The notes below the pieces were generated by a model. The model saw nothing but the letters and a program-made list of their open reading frames with translations, was not told the origin of the DNA and did not search any database. Shown piece after piece: positions 27,520-34,603 of a DNA stretch of 64,000 bases. Position 1 is the first letter of the stretch. Every line of letters begins with the position of its first letter. Position numbers and translations under genes: made by a program. This stretch comes from Rubripirellula sp. (GTDB taxonomy: Bacteria > Planctomycetota > Planctomycetia > Pirellulales > Pirellulaceae), in contig JAAXJB010000008.1 of NCBI GenBank assembly GCA_012270065.1, positions 54,710 through 118,709 of the forward strand, in the 5' to 3' direction.

Positions 27520-29496
27520 CTACTCTGAAGTTTCGCTCTGATCAGTGTTGTCGTTTTCGCCCAAGCCTACCATTTCCAGGAGACGTAACGCGTTGGTGGT
27601 CGGTGACACGCCTGCTCGCATCTTGTAATCGAAGGTCATCTGTTCATTTCCAGACGCATCCGGACGAATCGTTTCCCGGAAATGAACGGCTTGGCCGACC
27701 GATTGCAGTTCCGGTTCATCTGCCAGTTCAAGATCGTGCGTACTGATTGCACCGATTGATTTGTAATCGATCAAGTGACGCAGTACCTGCACAACGGCAA
27801 TTTGACGTTCACGGCTATTGGTGCCCTGCAGAATCTCATCCAAGAGAAATAAGCATACGCGGTCGTCGGCACGGCTCATTTCCCGGGCGTGGTCGACAAC
27901 ACTTTTGAGTCGTTTCAGTTCCGCCATGTAAAACGAAACCCCTTCAGCAACATTGTCACTGACGCGAATGCTCGTTGCCAATTCAGTTGAAGGCAAGTGA
28001 AAACTTTTTGCACAAACCGGCGCACCGACTGCCGCCAGCGCCACATTCAAACCGACGCTGCGCAACATCGTGCTTTTCCCGGACATGTTGCTTCCGGTGA
28101 CAAGCAAGATGGTTCCGGGGGGGCCGATTTGAACGTCGTTGCAGACGCGGGCATCGTCTGCAAGTAGCGGGTGTCCGATGCCAGTTGCCGCTATTGCGGG
28201 ATCATCCGAAGGAGATACCCACTGAGGTTGTGTCCATGTCGGGTATTCGTCGCGAATGGCGGCAACGGAGACCAGAGCCTCCAGTTCTCCCAGTGCTTCA
28301 AACCAGCCCTGCACATCGCCGGCGTGTGCAACCTGCCAGTCTTCGAGTCGCCTCAGAACCCTGACATCCCACAGTGTCAGCCCTTGAAGGGGAAGATAAA
28401 TCAAAAAGGTGCCCGCAGATTGTCGTAAACTGCCAGCAGTTGCAACCTTTTGCAGGGTCCGCATCCCGGTCTGTGCTGATCGAGGGTTGGTGAGCATCCG
28501 GTTACGGATGCGCGAAAGAAATTCCCCAGAATCATCTTGGTCATTTTCCGGGAGCCATTGGGCGGAACTGAAGATCTCCTCATAATCGCTGACCGCTCGC
28601 CGATTTGCCATCGCAATCGCAAAGATTGCATGTGCTGGTCCCAGCATCAACGTGGTGATCGCCATGTTGATTGCAACCAGACTACCCAATGCGATCAGGC
28701 TTCCAATGAAAATCTGGGCTGTCAACAGCCCAAAGCCGCTTACGACGGTCAACACAAGGATGATCCCTGACAGGACCGTTGAAAAGTTTGACCAGGTGAT
28801 CAGCCATTTACGGTCACCGAGCCAAGCTGGACCGGTAGCCCATTGGATGAATTTTTCAGGATCCCCGCTGCTTTCGGCTACCTGACGTGCGAGCGTATAG
28901 AAACGTAATCGTTCTTCGCGCATCGGTGCCAAAGTGCTGACAGCCAGCCAGCGTTGACGGGCATCTGTTTCATCAGCTGGTCCGGCCAGCCAATTTGCGA
29001 GAGTTCGAATCCCGGGCGTGGTCGCCGTCATGGAAACGAGATGGAACAGTGATGCATGCCCGAGTAAATCAAGATCACTTGCTACATCGCGGCGGTGACC
29101 CGGTAATTGGATTTCGGCCAGCTTCTTCGCCAGAGATTTGGTCGACAATCGGTCCCAGTCACGTTCCAGTCGCGCCACAAGCCGCTGCACAACGCTGCGA
29201 TGCCTGCCGAGTTCTTCCAGTTGTTCCCGAACTGGTTCATTGGCAGTGACAGCGACGAGAAACGCGATTATCGCAGCCCATCCAACCCAGCCCACATAAG
29301 GGATACCGTCAAAGCCATAGCCAATGACCAGAAAAGCCAGAGCTACAAAAAACAGGATTGCGCGAAGTTTGCTGAACTGGCGATCCTTGATTTGTAAACC
29401 GTCCCGTTCATCTTCGATTGACTTCAATTGTGCGCGGTAACGTTCCAGGGCTGCGGACGCGCCTGTATCTGGCCGATCCGTTGCAGATTCATTCAA
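27520..29496 (-). CDS. Membrane-anchored MutS-like ATPase
   Basis: 658 residues. The C-terminal 200 residues are a MutS-type ATPase: Walker A GSNMSGKST (468-476), Walker B LFLLDEI and the TNSRERQ loop. The usual MutS mismatch-recognition and connector domains are absent. Instead there are four hydrophobic segments, in two hairpins (about 45-62/68-85 and 236-256/262-282). It therefore belongs to the stand-alone MutS-related proteins, not to mismatch repair proper, and MutS2's C-terminal Smr nuclease is missing too. It overlaps the upstream membrane-protein gene by 4 bp (ATGA) and precedes the DUF1611 gene by 7 bp. Confidence 0.87.
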   Translation of the reverse strand: MNESATDRPDTGASAALERYRAQLKSIEDERDGLQIKDRQFSKLRAILFFVALAFLVIGYGFDGIPYVGWVGWAAIIAFLVAVTANEPVREQLEELGRHRSVVQRLVARLERDWDRLSTKSLAKKLAEIQLPGHRRDVASDLDLLGHASLFHLVSMTATTPGIRTLANWLAGPADETDARQRWLAVSTLAPMREERLRFYTLARQVAESSGDPEKFIQWATGPAWLGDRKWLITWSNFSTVLSGIILVLTVVSGFGLLTAQIFIGSLIALGSLVAINMAITTLMLGPAHAIFAIAMANRRAVSDYEEIFSSAQWLPENDQDDSGEFLSRIRNRMLTNPRSAQTGMRTLQKVATAGSLRQSAGTFLIYLPLQGLTLWDVRVLRRLEDWQVAHAGDVQGWFEALGELEALVSVAAIRDEYPTWTQPQWVSPSDDPAIAATGIGHPLLADDARVCNDVQIGPPGTILLVTGSNMSGKSTMLRSVGLNVALAAVGAPVCAKSFHLPSTELATSIRVSDNVAEGVSFYMAELKRLKSVVDHAREMSRADDRVCLFLLDEILQGTNSRERQIAVVQVLRHLIDYKSIGAISTHDLELADEPELQSVGQAVHFRETIRPDASGNEQMTFDYKMRAGVSPTTNALRLLEMVGLGENDNTDQSETSE

Positions 29497-31157
29497 ACTG
29501 TTTCAAGCTCCGTTTTTGATCGTCGAACCGGTGTTGAGCCGGCAACCACTTTGGTTGCAATTCGATCCTGCAGATTTGGTCGGAATATGGTCAGCAACAG
29601 CAGGGGCAGGAACCACGCAATGTAAAGACCACCACTCTCACCGTGCCAAAACTGAGCGGCGATCATCAAAGCCGCAGATCCACTCAAAATCGTTCCCAGA
29701 TTCTTTTGTGCTGGCCAGATTGCGAAAAACGCGCTGAGAATCACGTAGGCCACAATCACCGGCAAACGCCAGAATGGATTCCAGCCAAGCGCCCAAAGTC
29801 CCTGGAGGGATTCTGCCTCTCTTAAAGGGCTGAGTACACCGTACATGTGTTGCAGATGATCGGCGAGTGTTGACGAGTCGTCAAACCACAATGCCAACAT
29901 CAGCAAACCCAGCATTGATGCTGTTCCCACGATGAACTTTCGCACACCACGCTTCCAGTAAAAACTGATCCACAACGGCAACAGAAACAATGGATAGTAA
30001 ACAAGACCACCGGCCAGACCGACGAACATTCCGGCGATGAGTGGTCGACGATAGGCAAGGACTGCCCACAGCAGAAAAGCAGCCGGCAGCGCATGGTCTA
30101 CCCTACCAGTCATCTGGGCGGTGTAAGGCAGGATCAAGTAGAGTGTGGCACATCCAACCCCAGCGCGTGTGTTTCCAAAGTGTCGGCTGCTGATCAGGAC
30201 GATGGCCGATACGATTCCCAGGTGGGCGAGGATGGCCAGTACTTTGGCAACGACAGCAAGCTGCTTTTCGGAATCCGTAGGTTCTGGCTTGACATCGCCT
30301 GGAATGCCGTCCATCTGGGAGTTGATGGGAAGGGTTGGAATGGACGGTAACATTCGCATCAGGGCGTAACCAGGTCCCAGTTCCGGACCCTGGTTGTATT
30401 GTGTTTGTGGATCACTGCGTACAACATTCGCCATCATGAAGACAAACAGCGAAATGCCGAGGAACATGAGGCCACCGGCAGTCAGATTTGGATCCAATAA
30501 CGGACGCCGACTCATCACTGGATCAATCATCATGCGGATCAGGATGAAAGATTGAATTGTCAGCAGATAAAGAAAACCGATTCGTTGTAATTCACTCGAT
30601 GTGAATCCTGCATCGGCTTCCTCGTCTGCGGGCGTTTGCTGGACAGTGTCGGTATCCAACGGCCCGGATTCGAGTTCTACATCAGCGACGATGTTCTTGT
30701 TGCCAGACTCTTCTGCTGGAGTGGTCTTTGACAGGTCTGCCTGACTTTCTGTCTCATTATCTTCTGCTTGTGTTGAATCACGTGATGCGGAAGAGTCACC
30801 CTGTGTGGTGTTGGTTGTATCCGCTGTGGGATCATCCTGCTGCCGGATACGCGGCGACAGCGCATATACCGGCAAAGGTTCGACCAGCGTCAGGAATTTT
30901 TCTACCAGTGATTTCGTCTGCACGCCGGGTTGCAGAGTCACCTTCTGGTCCTGGCTGGCTCGTTCTCCAAGTTCGAGTTGCCTTCCCTCATAGACAATCA
31001 GCAAGCCGGGGGCGAGCAGGATCAGTAAAGCAAGGTCTAAATTGCGAATGCTCCAGAACCGATGAAACACGAAGTAGAGCCCAATCGTCAAGAATGACGA
31101 AAGGTAGACCCAAGTCGCAGGTTGCGGACGCTCGTAATTTAGAAGAATCTCGCCCAT
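29493..31157 (-). CDS. Polytopic membrane protein, unknown function
   Basis: About 554 residues from ATG 31157; the open frame extends to 31427, but the extra 90 residues look non-coding. There is a pair of N-terminal helices, then a long hydrophilic acidic loop (about 100-190, rich in Thr, Asp, Glu), then about eight further transmembrane helices. The helix arrangement vaguely recalls dolichol-mannosyltransferase-type (GT-C) glycosyltransferases, but I see no diagnostic catalytic DXD or similar motif, so no function is assigned. It overlaps the MutS-like gene by 4 bp, implying coupling. Confidence 0.75.
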   Translation of the reverse strand: MGEILLNYERPQPATWVYLSSFLTIGLYFVFHRFWSIRNLDLALLILLAPGLLIVYEGRQLELGERASQDQKVTLQPGVQTKSLVEKFLTLVEPLPVYALSPRIRQQDDPTADTTNTTQGDSSASRDSTQAEDNETESQADLSKTTPAEESGNKNIVADVELESGPLDTDTVQQTPADEEADAGFTSSELQRIGFLYLLTIQSFILIRMMIDPVMSRRPLLDPNLTAGGLMFLGISLFVFMMANVVRSDPQTQYNQGPELGPGYALMRMLPSIPTLPINSQMDGIPGDVKPEPTDSEKQLAVVAKVLAILAHLGIVSAIVLISSRHFGNTRAGVGCATLYLILPYTAQMTGRVDHALPAAFLLWAVLAYRRPLIAGMFVGLAGGLVYYPLFLLPLWISFYWKRGVRKFIVGTASMLGLLMLALWFDDSSTLADHLQHMYGVLSPLREAESLQGLWALGWNPFWRLPVIVAYVILSAFFAIWPAQKNLGTILSGSAALMIAAQFWHGESGGLYIAWFLPLLLLTIFRPNLQDRIATKVVAGSTPVRRSKTELETV

Positions 31158-31523
31158 GAGAATCACAGTACAGCCGCGGACGGCAAATACTCGTATGCTT
31201 CCAGAAGCTTGTTGTTGAATAGGATCCGCTACAGCATATCGCATCGTTCGGTGCTGAGAACCGTGTGAAAAGGTGCTGGAGTTGCTGAAAAACGGATAAT
31301 CATGGGCCAAATCGGCAGTTTTGTACCGCTTTGTCGGCCTGTCAGCTTGATGCGGGGGGCGTGGCCAACAAACGAGGGGCGGCTGGCAAAGCTGGTGACC
31401 GCCAGTTTCTGGCGGCGAATTGGTCAAGTGAATTGGTCAACTGCGTGGTCGTAGCGACGCAGTGCGGGATGGGAGGGATCGCCGTGGCCCAACACCATTC
31501 CGGCGTCCAAAGAGCTGCACCGG

Positions 31524-31591
31524 GTTCTGCCACATGGGAGGTTCTCCCACGTGAAACGTTCTCCCACGTGAGAGGTTTTCCCGGGTGGCTA
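31524..31591. repeat. Tandem repeat, four 17-bp units
   Basis: Four contiguous units start at 31524, 31541, 31558 and 31575. The two central ones begin GTTCTCCCACGTGA and are nearly identical; the outer ones have diverged (GTTCTGCCACATGGGAG and GTTTTCCCGGGTGGCTA). CCCACGTG in the core is close to a palindrome. No spacers separate the units, so this is not a CRISPR. Units decaying toward the edges suggest local slippage. Confidence 0.8.
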
Positions 31592-31827
31592 AGACCGGGA
31601 AAGGCACGTGGCTTTGCGATCAAATCCTCGAGCCCAGAATATTGGCAGGTCTGCTGATGAGCCATTTGCTGTTTCGCTTCGTACCAACGGTGGTCGTCGT
31701 GTTTTGTCTGCCAGGTTGGCTTCCTGAGCGAAAATCTGTTTCATGTGACCCCCTGTGATCAGGTCGAGGCTGAACCTTTTTCAAAGGAGGCGTTACTATA
31801 GAAGTGTGCAGGACAACTAACTTACAC

Positions 31828-31832
31828 AGGAG
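31828..31832 (+). promoter_or_regulatory. Ribosome binding site of aminotransferase gene (supports GTG start)
   Basis: AGGAG lies nine bases before the GTG at 31842, supporting that non-ATG start. Confidence 0.6.
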
Positions 31833-31841
31833 TGGTATCTC

Positions 31842-33272
31842 GTGGGTCAAACTTCGGAATCATCTGGCTCGTCAAATTCAAGCCTGGCTGCTGCAGCTTT
31901 ACGTGCAGATTCACGTATCGTGGAGGCACGTCGATTGATCGCTGAAGCCGTGGCTGAACACAGTCGTGGAATTCAGAAAGTTCAAGCCGCTGATCCAGAC
32001 AGGTCAGATTCCTATGAAAAACTCCTGTCCCGTTTAGCTGACACACGAGGCGGACCGCCATTCTGGCCCTACCTCTCAGCTGGGCTTGGGCAGGGCCCCT
32101 ACGTTGAACTGGCTGATGGTAGCATCAAGCTTGATTTCATTGGCGGGATAGGTGTTCATGGTGCGGGGCACAGTCATCCGGCAATGATCGATGCCGCCTT
32201 GGATGCAGCGTTGGAAGATACGGTCATGCAGGGCAATCTCCAACAACACCCTCCCAGCATCGAAATGTCAGAGCGTCTGATTCAGTTGGCTTGTGTTGGT
32301 GGAGCAGCCCTTGACCATTGTCTCCTGTCTACCAGTGGTGCGATGGCAAATGAGAACGCTCTCAAAATTGCCTTGCATCACAAATTCCCGGCTGACCGGA
32401 TCATCGCTTTTGATAATGCGTTTGCTGGAAGATCCTTGGCGATGGCTGCGCTGACTGACCGTCCAACTTATCGAATGGGGCTACCTTTGGCATTGAACGT
32501 TGATTATTTGCCATTCAGGGATCCCGCAAATCCTGAGCGGAGCACCCGGTGGGCTGTCGATGAGTTGCACCGACTGCTCAATCGGCATCCTGGCAGATAC
32601 GCCGGGTTCTGGGCGGAGCCCATTGCTGGTGAAGGTGGATACTATCCAGGTAGTCATGAGTTTTTCAAAGCTTTGTGTGAGCCGTTGCGTGAGGCAGGTG
32701 TCCCCATCATTTTTGACGAAGTTCAAAGTTTTTCCCGTACGTCAAAACCATACGCATTTCAGCATTATGGTTTGGATGAATTTGCGGACATTGTGACGGT
32801 GGGGAAGATAACGCAGGTATGTGCAACGTTGTACGGTGAGGCCTTCAAACCAAAAGGACCCATTCTCAGCCAGACGTTCACTGGATCCTCGTCGTCAATT
32901 GCAACTGGTCTGAAAATGTTGGATTTGTTGGATTCAGGCGAGTGTTTTGGCAGTCGAGGGCAGAATGTAACAAGGCACGAGTATTTTGCAGAACAACTTG
33001 CGTCCCTTTCACGGAAATATCCGAAACTGGTCAGCGGACCGTTCGGCGAAGGCATGATGATCGCCTTCACTCCGGGTGATGGCAGTGTGGATCAGGCAAA
33101 ACGCTTGATGATGACAATGTATGAGGTGGGATTGTTGGGTTTTGTTTGTGGAGCCAATCCAACACGGATTCGATTTTTGCCGCCACCAGCGACGACGACC
33201 AGCGAGCACATTGATGATGCTGTGGCTCTCCTGGAAACCTCCTTGCTCCAGTTTGCAAAGCAAATCGACTGA
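31842..33272 (+). CDS. Class III PLP-dependent aminotransferase
   Basis: 476 residues with a GTG start preceded by AGGAG. Fold-type I class III motifs: GGIGVHGAGHSHP (101-113), STSGAMANENALKIA (163-177), the PLP-pyridine Asp292 in IIFDEVQSFSR and the Schiff-base Lys322 in VTVGKITQVC. The K-x-TQVC environment resembles lysine 6-aminotransferases more than acetylornithine/succinylornithine aminotransferases (AstC), which are about 70 residues shorter. It is followed 10 bp later by an arginine N-succinyltransferase, which makes a role in arginine/ornithine or lysine breakdown plausible. The exact substrate cannot be read from the sequence. Confidence 0.85.
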   Translation: MGQTSESSGSSNSSLAAAALRADSRIVEARRLIAEAVAEHSRGIQKVQAADPDRSDSYEKLLSRLADTRGGPPFWPYLSAGLGQGPYVELADGSIKLDFIGGIGVHGAGHSHPAMIDAALDAALEDTVMQGNLQQHPPSIEMSERLIQLACVGGAALDHCLLSTSGAMANENALKIALHHKFPADRIIAFDNAFAGRSLAMAALTDRPTYRMGLPLALNVDYLPFRDPANPERSTRWAVDELHRLLNRHPGRYAGFWAEPIAGEGGYYPGSHEFFKALCEPLREAGVPIIFDEVQSFSRTSKPYAFQHYGLDEFADIVTVGKITQVCATLYGEAFKPKGPILSQTFTGSSSSIATGLKMLDLLDSGECFGSRGQNVTRHEYFAEQLASLSRKYPKLVSGPFGEGMMIAFTPGDGSVDQAKRLMMTMYEVGLLGFVCGANPTRIRFLPPPATTTSEHIDDAVALLETSLLQFAKQID

Positions 33273-33275
33273 GGA
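33272..33275 (+). promoter_or_regulatory. Ribosome binding site selecting the astA start
   Basis: AGGA overlaps the aminotransferase stop and is seven bases before the ATG at 33283, supporting this start over upstream in-frame codons inside the previous gene. Confidence 0.6.
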
Positions 33276-33282
33276 TTTTGCC

Positions 33283-34305
33283 ATGTGGGTTGTGCGCGCT
33301 GTACGCATTGATGACATCGATGCTCTTTTTCAGTTGGCCAAGTCAGCTACGAAAGGATTGACATCGCTGCAGTTGGATCAGGCGAGACTGCTGGACCGGG
33401 TTGAACAGTCCACCTTTGCCTTCAGTCGCACGGGAATCTCGCCCCGGGGAGAGCCCTATGTGTTAGTGCTGGTGAACACTGATTCAGGGGAACTCGTCGG
33501 AACGTCGACGATTTATGCCAAGACAGGCGGATACCAGCCACTCTATGCCTATCGTCGAGTGGAATCGGACCACCACAGCGATCTTCTGGGAGTCCGTCAG
33601 CACCGTGTGCGTTTGGATCTTGAACGCATCCATGACGGGCCAACAGAAATCGGTAGTCTGTTTTTACGTGGAATCTACCGTGGTGAAGGACGTGGACGCT
33701 GGTTGTCGCTTGCGCGGTTTGCCTTGATTTCCATGCTGCCCCATCGATTTGCTGACCGTGTGATTGCACAGATGAGAGGCAGAGCAGAAGACGATGGAAC
33801 GGTTCCCTTCTGGAATGCTGTTGCCGGTCGATTCATACCGGTGGATTTCGCAACGGCTGACGCCATGTCGACAATCTCCAAACAGTTCATTGAAGAGATG
33901 ATGCCACAGCATCCGATTTATCTTGAACTTCTCGCAAAGCAGATCCGCGAGGGCATCGGCAAAGTTCACAAGGAAACGGAGCCCGCCATTGCCATGCTGA
34001 AGGCAGAGGGTTTCCGGGCCACAGATCTCTTCGATATCTTCGATGCTGGCCCTGTCATCAGCGCCGAAACCCAGTCGATTCATGCGGTGCAGCGAACACG
34101 ACCGGTCACGGTCGGTCGTGTTCTCGATAAAGTCGGTGAGAACAGTGCCCGGGTGATGGTTGCCAGCACTGAAGGAGGTTTCACAAGTGTTCTGACAGAA
34201 ATTCAAATTGATGGAGATGTGATCGATTTGAGTGCAAGAGACGCAAGGCAACTGCATGTCGAGAGTGGTTCAGCTTGTGTGATGATGAAGCTGAAACCCG
34301 AGTAG
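33283..34305 (+). CDS. astA: Arginine N-succinyltransferase
   Basis: 340 residues, the usual AstA length. The start ATG at 33283 is chosen because it gives the family N-terminus (VVRAVRIDDIDALFQLA) and follows an AGGA; a longer frame from 33121 would overlap the previous gene. Visible AstA-type stretches are GTSTIYAKTGGYQPLYAYR, EIGSLFLRGIYRGEGRGRWLSLARF and RGRAEDDGTVPFWNAVAGRFI. The family transfers succinate from succinyl-CoA to the alpha-amino group of arginine, the first step of the AST pathway. AstB, AstD and AstE are absent from the window. It is translationally close to the class III aminotransferase, likely one transcript. Confidence 0.9.
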   Translation: MWVVRAVRIDDIDALFQLAKSATKGLTSLQLDQARLLDRVEQSTFAFSRTGISPRGEPYVLVLVNTDSGELVGTSTIYAKTGGYQPLYAYRRVESDHHSDLLGVRQHRVRLDLERIHDGPTEIGSLFLRGIYRGEGRGRWLSLARFALISMLPHRFADRVIAQMRGRAEDDGTVPFWNAVAGRFIPVDFATADAMSTISKQFIEEMMPQHPIYLELLAKQIREGIGKVHKETEPAIAMLKAEGFRATDLFDIFDAGPVISAETQSIHAVQRTRPVTVGRVLDKVGENSARVMVASTEGGFTSVLTEIQIDGDVIDLSARDARQLHVESGSACVMMKLKPE

Positions 34306-34603
34306 TCATTCCGTCTGTCGATTGGGCATTGCTTCACTGCGAAGTTTTCACCGCAAAATTCGATCCGCGACGCGCTTCCCAAAAAGTCCATTGAGGAAGC
34401 TGGAACGGGTGTATTCCTGATCAGGACTCACACTGGCGACGACCGTCGGCGATACAACCCGCATAACCGTTAAAGCGTCGCAGCAGGGTGTGATCAGCTG
34501 GACTGAAATTGCTCCAATCATTGCACAACACGCAGGGGGATCGCAAAGTTCTAAAAGCTGCCTCTTCTATTCCAATTGTACTGATCGGATTTCCATCGTG
34601 CTC

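Larger units (their letters stand above)
31158..31841. other. 684-bp divergent intergenic region with 17-bp tandem repeats
   Basis: This separates the minus-strand membrane-protein operon from the plus-strand aminotransferase gene. Open frames here (for example 31342-31665 on the minus strand) show no motifs. The main feature is a block of four 17-bp units at 31524-31591. A possible AT-rich -10 (TACTAT, 31794-31799) lies about 45 bp before the aminotransferase start, without a clear -35. Confidence 0.5.
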
